From an uncultured bacterium (GTDB lineage Bacteria; Bacillota; Clostridia; Lachnospirales; Lachnospiraceae), in the NCBI GenBank assembly GCA_947073545.1, contig CAMTMP010000002.1, positions 205,943 to 269,942 on the forward strand: a stretch of DNA of 64,000 nt. The letters are read 5' to 3'. Below, piece by piece: positions 18,125-28,517 of this stretch. Under the pieces are notes generated by a model. The model did no database searches, was not told the DNA's origin, and was given only the letters and a program-made list of their open reading frames with translations. The first letter of the stretch is position 1. Each line of letters opens with the position of its first letter. The translations under genes were made by a program, and so were the position numbers.

Positions 18125-18880
18125 CTAAGGTCTGAAACAGTTCATCATTACGTTTTGCACACTCTGGGTCGCCAGATAAAGCAGTTTGACAGGAAGGCCG
18201 CATATGGAAACGCTTTTTCCGATCTTACAGTCGTCAAGCGCTTTTTTCACCACACAGGCTGTCTCTGCCATGGTAAGTTTTTTCAGCGCGCCAAATCCGG
18301 ACATGTCCTCATAAGCATGGGCGAGAAACGGCGTGTTGACAGGGCCGGGACAGACGGCGGTTACCGTGATCCCTCTCCCGCGAAGCTCCTGTGCAAGCGC
18401 GCGGCTTAGGGAATACACATAAGCCTTGGAGGCGGCATAGACGGCAAAAGCGCTCTGCGGGACAAAGGCGGCCCCGGAGGAAACCTGAATCAGTTTGCTG
18501 CCGCTTTTCATATAAGGAAGACAAACTATGGTCATTCTGGTTAATGCCATAATGTTTAGCTGTATCATGGCGTCGATTTCCTCTTTGTTTTGTCTGGCAA
18601 AAAGTTTGTGGCTGCCCACACCGGCACAGTTCACCAATGTGGTAATCTTCGGGTTCTGTATGGCAAGCACTTCCTCGAACTGTTTCAGCGCGGCTTCGTC
18701 CGTCAGGTCAATCACGATTGGACGGGCTTTGATGCGAAGGGAATCCGCCAGTTTGTCAAGCGGCTCTCTGCTGCGGGCCAGAAGCCAGATCTCGTCCGTT
18801 TTTGAGAGACACCTGTCAAGCTGCACGGCAAACTCCCGTCCCATTCCGGAAGAAGCGCCGGTGATAATGGCAATATTCAT
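18125..18880 (-). CDS. Short-chain dehydrogenase/reductase
   Basis: NAD(P)-dependent oxidoreductase of the classical SDR family; substrate unknown. The nucleotide-binding motif GASSGMG is at residues 8-14, the NCAG motif near 84-87, and the catalytic Ser (QVSSGAA) and YAASK motif follow. 251 residues, with a hydrophobic C-terminal part that may touch the membrane or substrate. Divergent from glgC, with a 230-bp shared upstream region. Confidence 0.92.
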   Translation of the reverse strand: MNIAIITGASSGMGREFAVQLDRCLSKTDEIWLLARSREPLDKLADSLRIKARPIVIDLTDEAALKQFEEVLAIQNPKITTLVNCAGVGSHKLFARQNKEEIDAMIQLNIMALTRMTIVCLPYMKSGSKLIQVSSGAAFVPQSAFAVYAASKAYVYSLSRALAQELRGRGITVTAVCPGPVNTPFLAHAYEDMSGFGALKKLTMAETACVVKKALDDCKIGKSVSICGLPVKLLYLATQSVQNVMMNCFRP

Positions 18881-19112
18881 ATACGTCCCTTCTCCTGTTT
18901 CTGTGTTTATGGCATGTCAGACCGATACTAAGCCTGTATTTTAGTGTACCACTTTTATCTGTCACCCGTAAACAATTACTTTTTGACGGGAAAGGAAGGT
19001 TCCCGGGATAAATTATGTTATTATTTATTCACAAAATATGCGATTATGAGCTATTATTTTTAGTAAAAGTGTTGTATAATTTTGGTAGTATTGTAAAAAG
19101 GAGGAAAGCAAT

Positions 19113-20321
19113 ATGGCAAAAGAAATGATTGCAATGCTTCTTGCCGGCGGACAGGGTTCCCGACTGTACACGCTTACGGAGAAGCTTGCAAAACCGGCAG
19201 TTCCATTCGGCGGCAAATACCGCATTATTGATTTTCCGCTGTCTAACTGCGTCAATTCAGGTATTGATACGGTAGGCATCCTGACCCAGTATCAGCCCCT
19301 TGTACTGAATGAGTACATCGGCAACGGACAACCGTGGGATCTCGACCGTCTGTACGGGGGTGTTCATGTACTGCCGCCCTACCAGAAATCCGGCGGCTCT
19401 GACTGGTATAAGGGGACCGCAAACGCGATTTACCAGAATATATCTTTTATCGAGCGCTATGATCCGAAATATGTCATTATTCTTTCCGGCGACCAGATCT
19501 GCAAACAGGATTACAGTGATTTTCTGGAATTCCATAAGGCGAAGAACGCGGAGTTCAGCGTCGCCGTCATGGAAGTGCCCTGGGAGGAAGCGCCTCGCTT
19601 CGGTCTGATGGTAGCGGATGAAAACGACAGAATCACAGAGTTCCAAGAAAAACCAAAAAATCCGAAGTCCAATCTGGCTTCCATGGGTATTTACATATTT
19701 AACTGGGATATCCTGAAAAAGTATCTGGAGGAGGACGAGGCGGATCCCAATTCCGAAAATGACTTTGGAAACAACATTATCCCCAATCTGCTGCGCGACA
19801 ACAGACAGATGTACGCTTACCATTTCAGCGGGTACTGGAAAGATGTGGGAACCATCCACTCTTTATGGGAAGCGAATATGGAGGTGCTGGACGCCGAGAG
19901 CAGCGGAATCAATCTGTTCGATGAGAGCTGGAAGATTCACAGCCGCAACGTGGGTATGACAGGACACAAGATCAGCGCAGGTGCGGAAGTGGAAAATACG
20001 ATGGTTTCCGACGGCTGCCGCATTAAGGGAAATGTAAAGCACTCCATCCTTTTTGCAGGCGTGAAGGTTGAAGCGGGAGCAGTGATCGAGGATGCGGTTA
20101 TCATGGGCGGCACGACAATCAAGTCCGGCGCGGTGGTAAAACACTGTATCGTCGCGGAAAATGTGACGATCTGTGAAAATGCCGTTGTGGGGGCAATGCC
20201 CTCCGGCGATGAGGACGGTGTGGCAACGGTAGGTTCCGGTCTTACGATCGGTGAGAATGCTGTCGTCGGACCGAATGCGATCGTAAAAAATGATATGAAA
20301 GGCGGTGAAGAACAATGGTAA
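19113..20321 (+). CDS. glgC: Glucose-1-phosphate adenylyltransferase
   Basis: Makes ADP-glucose from ATP and glucose-1-phosphate, the committed step of glycogen synthesis. The N-terminal nucleotidyltransferase domain shows [21 protein letters not shown] at its usual place, and the C-terminal left-handed beta-helix is seen as hexapeptide-like repeats ([19 protein letters not shown]). 402 residues. AGGAGG precedes the ATG by 7 bases, and a TATAAT box sits at 19075-19080, although no clear -35 was found. Its stop overlaps the start of glgD (ATGGTAA), indicating coupled synthesis of the two subunits. Confidence 0.98.
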   Translation: MAKEMIAMLLAGGQGSRLYTLTEKLAKPAVPFGGKYRIIDFPLSNCVNSGIDTVGILTQYQPLVLNEYIGNGQPWDLDRLYGGVHVLPPYQKSGGSDWYKGTANAIYQNISFIERYDPKYVIILSGDQICKQDYSDFLEFHKAKNAEFSVAVMEVPWEEAPRFGLMVADENDRITEFQEKPKNPKSNLASMGIYIFNWDILKKYLEEDEADPNSENDFGNNIIPNLLRDNRQMYAYHFSGYWKDVGTIHSLWEANMEVLDAESSGINLFDESWKIHSRNVGMTGHKISAGAEVENTMVSDGCRIKGNVKHSILFAGVKVEAGAVIEDAVIMGGTTIKSGAVVKHCIVAENVTICENAVVGAMPSGDEDGVATVGSGLTIGENAVVGPNAIVKNDMKGGEEQW

Positions 20322-21457
20322 AATCAAATACAAGTGCACTCGGGATCATTTTCCCAAACAGTTACGACGCGCTGGTTCCTGAGCTGGTGAATGTGCGTTT
20401 GATGGCTTCCATTCCTTTTGCCAGCCGTTACCGTATCATCGACTTTATTTTATCCGGCATGACGCATTCCGGTATCGGAAATATTTCCGTGATCGTAAAC
20501 AAAAATTATCATTCTCTGATGGATCATCTCGGCTCCGGCCGTGAGTGGGATCTGGTGCGCAAAAACGGCGGCTTACATATCTTCCCTCCCTTCGCGGAAA
20601 AGGAAGCGAAGCCTTATGTCGGTCGCGCAAGCGCACTGGCGAATATTCTCGATTTCCTGCGGGATTCGAAGGAAAAGTACATTATCATGTCGGACACCAA
20701 TATGGTGGTGAACTTTGACTTCCACGCTATGCTGCAGGACCATATCGAGAACGAGGCGGATATGACGCTCGCTTACTGCGAACAGCCGATTCCCAGCGGA
20801 TTTATAAACGCCAAGAATGACGGCAGAAGTTTTTATTATACCTTTGACATGGAAGGCGATCAGCTCAAAAAAATTTATATCAATTCCAAGGAGGACGGCA
20901 TCAAGAATCTCTCCATGAATATTTTTATCATCAACCGTGATCTTCTGGTGGAGATGGTGGATAACGCACTGCTGCGCGGTCAGGAATTTTTTATGAGAGA
21001 CGTTCTGATCCCGCAGATTAACAAATTAAACGTGAGAGGCTACAAATACACCGGCTATGTAGGGTTCATTGCGGATATGAAGAGCTATTTCGACGAGAAC
21101 ATGAAGCTTCTGGATGACTATAATCTGGACGCGCTATTCTCCGGCTCTCCCGTCTACACCAAGATCAGGGGAGATCATCCTACCCACTACATCAACGGCT
21201 CCAAGGTACAAAATGTGATGGTAGCTTCCGGCTGTATCATTGAGGGAGAAGTGGAAAACAGCGTGATCTTCCGTGGCGTTAAGATTGCCAAGGGCGCCAC
21301 TGTGAAAAACTGTATTCTCATGCAGGATACGGTCGTGGAGGCAGGCGCAAATATCGAATATCTCATTACGGACAAGGATGTTAAGATCTCAGCCGGAAAA
21401 GAGATGAAAGGCACGGACACCTTCCCTGTTTATATCGGGAAATTCCAGACAGTATAA
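20315..21457 (+). CDS. glgD: Glucose-1-phosphate adenylyltransferase subunit GlgD
   Basis: Paralogue of GlgC found in Firmicutes, forming a GlgC/GlgD heteromer and raising its activity while being poorly active itself. Residues [19 protein letters not shown] replace the GlgC nucleotide loop, consistent with loss of catalysis. [15 protein letters not shown] and [13 protein letters not shown] keep the fold, and a C-terminal beta-helix region is present ([20 protein letters not shown]). 380 residues. Starts inside the glgC stop; the unit ends at the hairpin 21543-21578. Confidence 0.96.
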   Translation: MVKSNTSALGIIFPNSYDALVPELVNVRLMASIPFASRYRIIDFILSGMTHSGIGNISVIVNKNYHSLMDHLGSGREWDLVRKNGGLHIFPPFAEKEAKPYVGRASALANILDFLRDSKEKYIIMSDTNMVVNFDFHAMLQDHIENEADMTLAYCEQPIPSGFINAKNDGRSFYYTFDMEGDQLKKIYINSKEDGIKNLSMNIFIINRDLLVEMVDNALLRGQEFFMRDVLIPQINKLNVRGYKYTGYVGFIADMKSYFDENMKLLDDYNLDALFSGSPVYTKIRGDHPTHYINGSKVQNVMVASGCIIEGEVENSVIFRGVKIAKGATVKNCILMQDTVVEAGANIEYLITDKDVKISAGKEMKGTDTFPVYIGKFQTV

Positions 21458-21542
21458 CAAATCGGGCGTCTGCGCCGATTCAGAGAATGCGAAGCATTCT
21501 CCGTGAATGATTTATGCTGTCGTAAATACTGCTAAATTTGGA

Positions 21543-21578
21543 AAAGTCCCGCGGACGGTTTACAATCTGCGGGACTTT
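21543..21578. terminator. Bidirectional terminator between glgD and ygiQ
   Basis: Arms AAAGTCCCGC (21543-21552) and GCGGGACTTT (21569-21578) form a perfect 10-bp stem with a 16-base loop; the plus strand continues into T-rich sequence. It separates two convergent genes. A second hairpin, GAGAATGC/GCATTCTC, lies at 21483-21501. Confidence 0.7.
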
Positions 21579-21585
21579 CTTTGCG

Positions 21586-23559
21586 CTATTTTTTCTTCTT
21601 ATGTACATTGCGGATCGTCTTTTTCTTTCGTGTACCGGATTCTGCACGGCTCTTCCGGTCGTCAAAACGCATATTTGCACCGCCTGTTCTCTGGTTTTTT
21701 TGCTGCACGCTGCCCTCTCGCTTCCCGCTCTCCTGCTTTCCGTAGGATTTGGCGTTCTCACTTCCCATCTTTCTTGGCCGGATCAGACACTTTTTATCAA
21801 AGCCGATCAGGTCTTCCCTTCCGCCCTTTATAAGCGCCTCCCTGACCAGATCATAGTTGTTGGGATTCCGGTACTGGATCAATGCCCGCTGCATCGCCTT
21901 TTCGTGGGGATTGCGGCAGACATACACCTTCTTGCCGTCCCGCGGATCAATACCTGTATAGTACATGACCGTAGACACCGTGGATGGCGTCGGGTAAAAG
22001 TCCTGTACCTGCTCCGGCATATACCCCAGATCCCGCAGATACTCCGCAAGCTCAATGGCTTCTTTCAGTGTGGAGCCGGGATGGGAGGACATGAGGTACG
22101 GCACTAAGAACTGCTTTTTACCCAGTTGTTCGTTCAACTTTGTATATTTTTTGACAAACTGCTCATAAACTTCTTTCCCGGGTTTCCCGAGATATCGTAA
22201 TACCCTGTCCGAAATATGTTCCGGCGCCACCTTGAGCTGACCGCTGACATGATGTTCCACCAACTCCCTGAAAAAGGTGTCATCCCGGTCAGCCATCAAA
22301 TAATCGAAACGGATGCCGGATCGGATAAAAACTTTCTTTATGCCGGGCAGCGCACGCAGTTTTCGAAGCAGCGCCAGATAGTCGGCATGATCCGCCTCCA
22401 GATTGGGGCATGGTTTCGGGAAAAGACACTGCCTGTTCTTGCAGACGCCCTGCGTCATCTGCTTCCGGCAGGAAGGATGGCGGAAATTGGCCGTAGGGCC
22501 GCCCACGTCGTGGATATATCCCTTGAAATCCGGTTCTTGTATCATCAGCTCTGCTTCCCGAAGAATGGAGACATGGCTTCTGACCTGTACCGTCCTGCCT
22601 TGATGAAAGGTGAGGGCACAGAAATTGCACCCGCCGAAACACCCTCTGTTGCTGACAAGGGAAAATTTGATCTCTGAAATCGCGGGCACGCCTCCCGCCT
22701 CCTCGTAGGAAGAATGGTAGGTGCGCATATAGGGCAGATCATAGACTGCGTCCATCTCTTCTGTCGTGAGCGGCGGCTGGGGCGGGTTCTGTACCACATA
22801 AACGCCGTTCGGGTAAGGCTCAATCAGTGTTTTCCCGGTAAAGGGATCGGTATTGCTGTACTGGGTCTGAAAACTTTTAGCATAAGCTTCCGGCCGGGAT
22901 TTCATCTCTTCATAGGACGGCAGCTCTACAGCGTCGTAAATGCCGCCGGTCTCCTTCGTCTTGTAGACAATTCCGGGAATAAAGGTAATATCCTTCACCG
23001 CGATGCCGCTGTCCAAAGCCTCCGCGATCTCCACAATGGACTTTTCTCCCATACCGTAGGAAATCAGATCTGCCTGGCTGTCCAGAAGAATCGAGCGCTT
23101 GAAGCTGTCTGACCAGTAATCGTAATGGGCCATGCGCCTGAGGCTTGCTTCGATACCGCCGATAATTACAGGCACATCCTTATAGACGCGGCGGATCAGA
23201 TTGCCATAAACCACGGTGGCGTGATCCGGCCTTTTATATGGCTCACCGCCCGGGGTATAGGCGTCTGTCGGCCTGTGCTTTCCTGAGACAAAATAGTGGT
23301 TTACCATGGAATCCATGTTGCCGCCGGTGACAAGGAAGGCGAGCCTCGGCCTTCCCAGAGCCGTTATGCTTCGTTCGTCCTTCCAATCCGGCTGGGAGAT
23401 GATACCCACACGATAACCGTGGGACTCCAAAACCCGGCTGATAATGGCATGGCCAAAGGAAGGGTGATCCACATAGGCATCCCCGATCACATAGACAAAA
23501 TCAAGCTGCCCTATGCCCTGCTCTTCCATTTCCTTTTTAGTAATCGGTAAAAATGCCAT
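21586..23559 (-). CDS. YgiQ family radical SAM protein
   Basis: Radical SAM enzyme of unresolved function, conserved across bacteria. The N-terminal part (DFVYVIGDAYVDHPSFGHAI, GIISQPDW) is the diagnostic YgiQ region. The 4Fe-4S motif is NRGCFGGCNFCALTFHQGR, and the C-terminal block VAPEHISDRVLRYLGKPG with YLMSSHPGSTLKEAIEL matches the family. 657 residues, with a Lys/Arg-rich disordered tail of about 55 residues. Single gene between terminator 21543-21578 and the HAD gene. Confidence 0.94.
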   Translation of the reverse strand: MAFLPITKKEMEEQGIGQLDFVYVIGDAYVDHPSFGHAIISRVLESHGYRVGIISQPDWKDERSITALGRPRLAFLVTGGNMDSMVNHYFVSGKHRPTDAYTPGGEPYKRPDHATVVYGNLIRRVYKDVPVIIGGIEASLRRMAHYDYWSDSFKRSILLDSQADLISYGMGEKSIVEIAEALDSGIAVKDITFIPGIVYKTKETGGIYDAVELPSYEEMKSRPEAYAKSFQTQYSNTDPFTGKTLIEPYPNGVYVVQNPPQPPLTTEEMDAVYDLPYMRTYHSSYEEAGGVPAISEIKFSLVSNRGCFGGCNFCALTFHQGRTVQVRSHVSILREAELMIQEPDFKGYIHDVGGPTANFRHPSCRKQMTQGVCKNRQCLFPKPCPNLEADHADYLALLRKLRALPGIKKVFIRSGIRFDYLMADRDDTFFRELVEHHVSGQLKVAPEHISDRVLRYLGKPGKEVYEQFVKKYTKLNEQLGKKQFLVPYLMSSHPGSTLKEAIELAEYLRDLGYMPEQVQDFYPTPSTVSTVMYYTGIDPRDGKKVYVCRNPHEKAMQRALIQYRNPNNYDLVREALIKGGREDLIGFDKKCLIRPRKMGSENAKSYGKQESGKREGSVQQKNQRTGGANMRFDDRKSRAESGTRKKKTIRNVHKKKK

Positions 23560-23648
23560 GTTTTCCTCCGTTTCTTTCCCTCCCCAGACAGCAAAACAGC
23601 ACTGTAACGGTGGTGACGATACTTGTATCTACAATCGGAATCATCGTT

Positions 23649-24302
23649 CTATGCAAGCACACCTTTTTCTATCAATTCCCGGAAATCATAGGTATAATGG
23701 TCTGCCAGCCGGTGTTTCTCCGTATCCTGATATTCGGAATACTTATCATAGACGGCGCAAACCTGCATCCCGGCCGCCTTTCCCGCCTGAATGCCCGGTA
23801 TGATATCCTCGAACACAAGACAGTTTCCCGGTGAAACGGCGAGCGCCTTTGCCACAGCCAGATAAATATCCGGTGCAGGCTTCCCCTTCTCCACCTCGCA
23901 GGCCGTCATGATACAGCCAAAGCAGGATTCCAACTGATGTGACCGCACCACTGTTTCTACCAGTTCTCTGGAATTGCTGGTGGCGATCCCGGCTTTGATG
24001 CCGTGTTCCCGGCAGTAGGAAAGAAGTTCTCTGACGCCCTCCTTTACGGGCACTTCGTGGGCATATTTATCCCGTGCCATCCGGTTCCAGTCCGCCTTAA
24101 TGGATTCAAGATCATCAGGCAGTTCAAAACGCTCCTTAAAATAGGCCGCTGTCTCTGAAAAACTCATACCCTCGATACATGCCTGCAGATTTTCCGGCAG
24201 AGAAATCCCGAATCTCCCGAGATATTCTATGTCTATGGAGCGCCAGACCCACATGGAATCCACCATGGAGCCGTCCAGATCAAAAATAACCGCTTCTATC
24301 AT
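23649..24302 (-). CDS. HAD superfamily hydrolase, beta-phosphoglucomutase-like
   Basis: Phosphatase or phosphomutase of HAD subfamily IA. Motif I FDLDGSMVDS has the nucleophile Asp8 and Asp10; motif II is IATSNS; motif III is the Lys in VEKGKPAPDIYL; motif IV is VFEDIIPG. The cap domain is the helical C1 type. Similar enzymes act on sugar phosphates, but the substrate cannot be read from the sequence. 217 residues, ending close to the ygiQ start on the same strand. Confidence 0.88.
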   Translation of the reverse strand: MIEAVIFDLDGSMVDSMWVWRSIDIEYLGRFGISLPENLQACIEGMSFSETAAYFKERFELPDDLESIKADWNRMARDKYAHEVPVKEGVRELLSYCREHGIKAGIATSNSRELVETVVRSHQLESCFGCIMTACEVEKGKPAPDIYLAVAKALAVSPGNCLVFEDIIPGIQAGKAAGMQVCAVYDKYSEYQDTEKHRLADHYTYDFRELIEKGVLA

Positions 24303-24455
24303 GTATACTTTTCTTCCCTTCTGTTTCTTTTGTTTTTGTCATGCCGGCAGACTTTGCCGGAATATATATGTAAAAATAAATCTCAGCACGCGGTCTGCCG
24401 ACATGCCATATTCCGGCAAACCTTGCAAAAGACGCTCAAGAATGGAGACAGCGTT

Positions 24456-25472
24456 ATGGCTTATACCCGGAACACGAAAAACGACCTATGGATTGGCTGT
24501 GTACGAATGCTCTACACGGCCATCGGCGTTTACCTGATTTTTCTTCTGCTGCGCTATCCGGCGCTGTCCCTGCAGTATGCGTTTACAGGACTGCGCCTGT
24601 GGCTTGAGAAAATGATACCGACGCTTCTTCCTTTTATGATACTGTCGGGAATCCTGATCAACATGAACCTGACGGAAGGCTTTGTGCGCCTGTTTCACCC
24701 CGTGATGCGCTTTTTTTACGGCACGACACCGAACGGCTCCTACACATTGCTTATGGGATTTTTATGCGGCTTTCCCATGGGCGCGCGGATCACCGGGGAG
24801 CTTTGCCGGACAGGGCGGCTTTCCGTCAAAGAGGGAAACCGGCTGTTAGCTTTTTGCAACAATATCGGCCCGATCTATTTTCTGAGTTTCGTGGTAAGCA
24901 CGCTCTCACTGGAAATGCCTCTTGCGCCCTTTCTTGTCATGTATGGTGTCCCACTCGTCTACGGTCTGTTCGTTATGCGGATATCCCTGCTTTTTCAGCC
25001 TCTCTTCCGTATCTTTGAAAGGCTGTTTCCGTCATGCAAAAATCGACTGACTGAGTCAGTTAAATTGACTGTTCCGATAACAGAACTGTCCTCGCAAATT
25101 CCGCAGGCTGCAGGTCTGCTGGAGGCCACGGACAACGCCATTCTATCGGGGCTTATCGGAATCGCGAAGCTAGGCGGCTATATGGTGTTTTTTAACCTTT
25201 TGAACATCCTCTTCGTCCCCTTTACCCGCCTGCCCGGCACACTGTTAAACGCCTATTACTGTATTTTGGAAATTACAGGCGGCATTGCGCGCTGCGGCCC
25301 GCTTCATCCCTTTCTGGTGCTGGTTATGCTGCCCTTCGGCGGGTTCTCCTGTATTGCGCAGACATACAGCATGATCCGGAACACCGATCTGTCCATTCGC
25401 GCTTATGTGTGGCACAAACTGGCACAGACAGCCATTACCGCCCTGATTTATATGCTGTGGCGGCCGTTCTGA
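24456..25472 (+). CDS. YlbJ-like nucleoside-recognition membrane protein
   Basis: Integral membrane protein of the YlbJ/SpmA-related family, which carries the nucleoside-recognition 'Gate' fold; YlbJ is needed for spore formation in Bacillus, but transport substrate is unknown. About eight hydrophobic segments. Two blocks match YlbJ: MGFLCGFPMGARITGEL and NRLLAFCNNIGPIYFL. The start at ATG 24456 has GGAG 8 bases upstream and gives 338 residues; an upstream in-frame extension reads through unrelated sequence. Divergent from the HAD gene and convergent with the amidase. Confidence 0.82.
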   Translation: MAYTRNTKNDLWIGCVRMLYTAIGVYLIFLLLRYPALSLQYAFTGLRLWLEKMIPTLLPFMILSGILINMNLTEGFVRLFHPVMRFFYGTTPNGSYTLLMGFLCGFPMGARITGELCRTGRLSVKEGNRLLAFCNNIGPIYFLSFVVSTLSLEMPLAPFLVMYGVPLVYGLFVMRISLLFQPLFRIFERLFPSCKNRLTESVKLTVPITELSSQIPQAAGLLEATDNAILSGLIGIAKLGGYMVFFNLLNILFVPFTRLPGTLLNAYYCILEITGGIARCGPLHPFLVLVMLPFGGFSCIAQTYSMIRNTDLSIRAYVWHKLAQTAITALIYMLWRPF

Positions 25473-25571
25473 GATTCGGATTGCCTGCGGATATCCACAT
25501 TACCGTTTACCGGCAGTGATCGCAGCTCTGTCATTCTCCGGCTCCTGGCTCATCGACGGCTGTCAAGGGTT

Positions 25572-27074
25572 TCACCTTCGCTTTCGTCTCCGGCGCCGCC
25601 GTTTTCTGCGCTTACCACGTCTTCTGCCCCGCAGGATCATCGCCATGGACAGGGCAAGGCTGACCACCAGAAGGGTGCATACCAGACATACTGTCAGGAA
25701 ATAGCTGATGGTAGGCTCTTTTTGTTCCTCCGCTTCATGCGATTGGACATGCCTTTTTTCCTGATTTTCCGCGGAGACGGCATTTTGTTTCGCCTCTTCT
25801 TCGGCCTTGGCTTTTGCCGCCGCCGCGAGCCGTTCCTGTTCGGCCAGCTCTGCGGCAGTCTCCTCCTGCGTTTTATAATCCATGGACGGAAGGGAGACGA
25901 GATTGCTTTCCGTATACAGATCATATCCGTTATAGCCTCTCACCACGATCTGCGGCACAATATGGGGCGGTACCTGCATGGTAAAAGAGATGGTGTCCTT
26001 TGTCTTATCGCCCCATGCAGCCCGGGGGAAATAGGTATTTCCGCCGTCATAGCTGTAATCATAGTACAGCATCCCGCTGTCATAATCTGCGGCGGACAGC
26101 TCTACCGTGACCTTTCCGGTCTCCATTTCCTGGTCGGTGACCTCGATCATGCAGATATCCGGTTCGGTTGTGTCGGGCCGCATGACGCCTGACGGAATCG
26201 GAACATCCAAAATCGGGTAATCGCTGTAGTCTACACCGAGAGCATCAGACCGCAGACGAAAATATTTGGCGGCGGATTCCGCATCCAGTCTGCCAAACGT
26301 CTCCCACTGCTCTCTTCCCTCGCAGAAAGGGCGGTCGTTTTCGTGATCCATGTGACAGTGTTCAATCAGCACACAGGTTAGATCCTGTTCCACGGCATGC
26401 CGTATGATGCCGTAATAATCCGTCCCCTTTTTCCCAAGCCTTGTCTTGATACCTCTTGAGTAGAGTCCAAGATCCGCAAGCGCCCCGATCTCAATGTCGG
26501 CAAAGGCATATCCTTCACTGTAATGTCTCCCGAAAGCGGACACCCAGCATTCCGCCCCGAAAAGCGTGTTGTGATCCTTGGAAAGATTATAGTGAAGGCA
26601 GAAGAGAAAATCCGCCTGCATTTCTTTGGCAAAGGCCACCCGCTCCTCAAGGGAAAGCTTTCTGTCGTCCTCTCTTGTCAGATAGACCGTAACGTCCTCA
26701 TACTTTTCCAGTTCTTCTTTCATGGCTTTGGCAGTAAGTAACGTCATTTCCTTCTCCACGAAGGAGTCGTACATGCCGCCCTCCTCATCACCGCCGTGTC
26801 CGGGATCGATAACAACCACCAGCTTCTCTTGCGGCAGTTCCTCTATCCCGTCCCCCGTCTGGGTTTCCTCAGACTTTGGCGCTGTTTCCACATCAACCGC
26901 CGTTTCCGCCGCTGTCACGCGCGGTATGGCATCCGCATAAATACAGACAGAGAGACTAAAAAACAGGCAGAAAGAAAAGCAGAGGCCAAGCATGTCAACC
27001 ACCGTCTGATACGCCAATGCGTTTATGCTGTTTTTTTGCAGGCAATGCCTGAAAGTATTGTTCATATGCTCCAT
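25572..27074 (-). CDS. N-acetylmuramoyl-L-alanine amidase with C-terminal anchor
   Basis: Zinc amidase (Amidase_3 family) cleaving the bond between muramic acid and the stem peptide. After a signal or anchor segment (about 30-50) and an acidic linker, the domain starts with VVVIDPGHGG; zinc ligands are that His, the Glu in VEKEMTLL and the His in FLFCLHYN. VLIEHCHMDHEND follows near the end of the catalytic fold. A Y-rich beta domain and an Ala/Glu-rich coil follow, then a hydrophobic segment (FLTVCLVCTLLVVSLALSMA) and an Arg/Lys tail of about 20 residues. Three starts are possible (27140, 27074, 27065); 27140 is disfavoured because terminator 27092-27125 lies after it. Confidence 0.88.
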   Translation of the reverse strand: MEHMNNTFRHCLQKNSINALAYQTVVDMLGLCFSFCLFFSLSVCIYADAIPRVTAAETAVDVETAPKSEETQTGDGIEELPQEKLVVVIDPGHGGDEEGGMYDSFVEKEMTLLTAKAMKEELEKYEDVTVYLTREDDRKLSLEERVAFAKEMQADFLFCLHYNLSKDHNTLFGAECWVSAFGRHYSEGYAFADIEIGALADLGLYSRGIKTRLGKKGTDYYGIIRHAVEQDLTCVLIEHCHMDHENDRPFCEGREQWETFGRLDAESAAKYFRLRSDALGVDYSDYPILDVPIPSGVMRPDTTEPDICMIEVTDQEMETGKVTVELSAADYDSGMLYYDYSYDGGNTYFPRAAWGDKTKDTISFTMQVPPHIVPQIVVRGYNGYDLYTESNLVSLPSMDYKTQEETAAELAEQERLAAAAKAKAEEEAKQNAVSAENQEKRHVQSHEAEEQKEPTISYFLTVCLVCTLLVVSLALSMAMILRGRRRGKRRKRRRRRRKRR

Positions 27075-27091
27075 AATCTTCCAAAAATGTG

Positions 27092-27125
27092 AAAAAGAAC
27101 AAGCCGGCTTCGAAAGGAAACCGGC
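27092..27125 (-). terminator. Intrinsic terminator after the coiled-coil gene
   Basis: Minus-strand hairpin: 9-bp stem (arms 27117-27125 and 27103-27111, one G-U pair), 5-base loop, followed by a T-rich tail read from 27102 to 27092. It separates the coiled-coil gene from the amidase gene. Confidence 0.7.
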
Positions 27126-27170
27126 CCGCCTGTTTTTCATCCGCGATTTATTTTTTGCGGTCTTACATCA

Positions 27171-27776
27171 TTACATCAGATTCAGTTCCGGCCCGGGTTC
27201 CGCCTCCCCCTCGGCCTCCTTAAGCAGCTTTTCCACTTCTACGGGGCGCAGCTCCGCACGGTTCGCTTTCACAATCTCATTGTAACCGCTGATCGTGTTG
27301 AAAAAGCTCTCATAGTGCTCCGTAGCCGCCGTCAGCGTAGTCGTCATGGCGTTTTCCAGATTGGCGAGCATTTCGTCGAGATACTGCATAGCCGAGGTTT
27401 TGACGCCATTCGCCTCCATGGTTGCGTTATTTAAAATTTCCTGCGCCTGTGTGGTGGCCATGCGTACGACTTCATTCGCCTGCGCGTAAGCCTGTTGCAT
27501 AATCTCGTGCTCGTTAATCAGCTCCGTGGTCTGTACCGTGGCATCCTTAATAAGCGCCTCCGCCTTCGTGCGCGCATCGTTTAGGATAGCCTCTTTATTG
27601 GAAATGATCTTCTGATAACGCTTGATCTCATCGGGGGTCTTCATGCGCAGCTCCCGCAGAAGCTCATCGATTTCTTCTTTATTTACGATAATATTGGTCT
27701 TGGAAAGCGGCTGGAACTTGCAGCCGTCAATATAGTCCTCAATCTCATCGATCAATTGTTCAATTCTACTGCTCAT
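27171..27776 (-). CDS. DivIVA-like coiled-coil protein
   Basis: Mostly alpha-helical protein without a catalytic motif. Residues about 30-190 are heptad-rich coiled coil with many Ala, Glu and Lys (ARTKAEALIKDATVQTTELI, EILNNATMEANGVKTSAMQY). The length, charge pattern and position beside coaD resemble the proteins often labelled 'ATPase' or DivIVA-like in clostridia; no nucleotide-binding site is visible, so that label would be misleading. AGGAG lies 6 bases before ATG 27776; 201 residues. Possible role in cell pole or envelope organisation is inference only. Confidence 0.7.
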   Translation of the reverse strand: MSSRIEQLIDEIEDYIDGCKFQPLSKTNIIVNKEEIDELLRELRMKTPDEIKRYQKIISNKEAILNDARTKAEALIKDATVQTTELINEHEIMQQAYAQANEVVRMATTQAQEILNNATMEANGVKTSAMQYLDEMLANLENAMTTTLTAATEHYESFFNTISGYNEIVKANRAELRPVEVEKLLKEAEGEAEPGPELNLM

Positions 27777-27900
27777 TGCCCGCTCCTATCTCTTATATCC
27801 GTATTTGTAACTGTCTATTTCCGTTTCAGTTACATGTAATAATTCATTCCGAATCATTTTCTTACGGTCAGCGCAGTAAATGCGCAGACCTGCCGCACAG

Positions 27901-28380
27901 CTATCTATATTTCTCATATAGCAGCCGCCCGACAAAATCAGGCACGCACTCGGAGATATCCCCGTTAAAGCTTGCAATTTCCTTGACGGTGGAAGAACTG
28001 AGGTATGCGTATTCGAGACTGGTCGTCAAAAACACCGTATCCAATTTCCCATCGGAAAATTTACGGTTCGTCTGTGCGATCTGTAATTCGTATTCAAAAT
28101 CGGTAATAGCACGCAGCCCTCTGATCGCCACATGGATATCTTTTCTTGCTGCATAGTCAATCAACAGACCGCTGAAGGAATCTATCGTTACATTTGGCAG
28201 ATCACGGGTCGCTTCCTCTAACATTTTAACACGTTCTTCCACAGAAAACAATGGAGTCTTTGTTTTATTGTTCAGGACGCTCACCGTCAATTCATCAAAA
28301 ATTTCAGAGGCCCGCCTGATAATATCCAAATGTCCGTAAGTCACCGGGTCGAAACTTCCCGGATAAATCGCTGCCTTCAT
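27901..28380 (-). CDS. coaD: Phosphopantetheine adenylyltransferase
   Basis: Fourth step of coenzyme A synthesis: ATP plus 4'-phosphopantetheine to dephospho-CoA. The nucleotidyltransferase motif [14 protein letters not shown] (T-x-G-H) is at residues 9-22. Further family marks are [20 protein letters not shown] and the late [13 protein letters not shown]. 159 residues, normal length. Next to rsmD on the same strand, an arrangement common in Firmicutes. Confidence 0.98.
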   Translation of the reverse strand: MKAAIYPGSFDPVTYGHLDIIRRASEIFDELTVSVLNNKTKTPLFSVEERVKMLEEATRDLPNVTIDSFSGLLIDYAARKDIHVAIRGLRAITDFEYELQIAQTNRKFSDGKLDTVFLTTSLEYAYLSSSTVKEIASFNGDISECVPDFVGRLLYEKYR

Positions 28381-28517
28381 AGAAAGCCCTCACATTTTTA
28401 ATTGTAGAAAACCATATGTAAAACCTGACTCATGATACCATATTAAAACAAATTCACCGAAATGTCTTTATATATTTTGAAATTTTTATAATTTTCTTTA
28501 GAAAATACTGCGCGGTA

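Noticed and set aside
25572..27140. Longest reading frame of the amidase, starting at 27140
   Set aside because: A good minus-strand terminator lies at 27092-27125, inside that extension, and no ribosome site precedes 27140; starts at 27074 or 27065 fit better.
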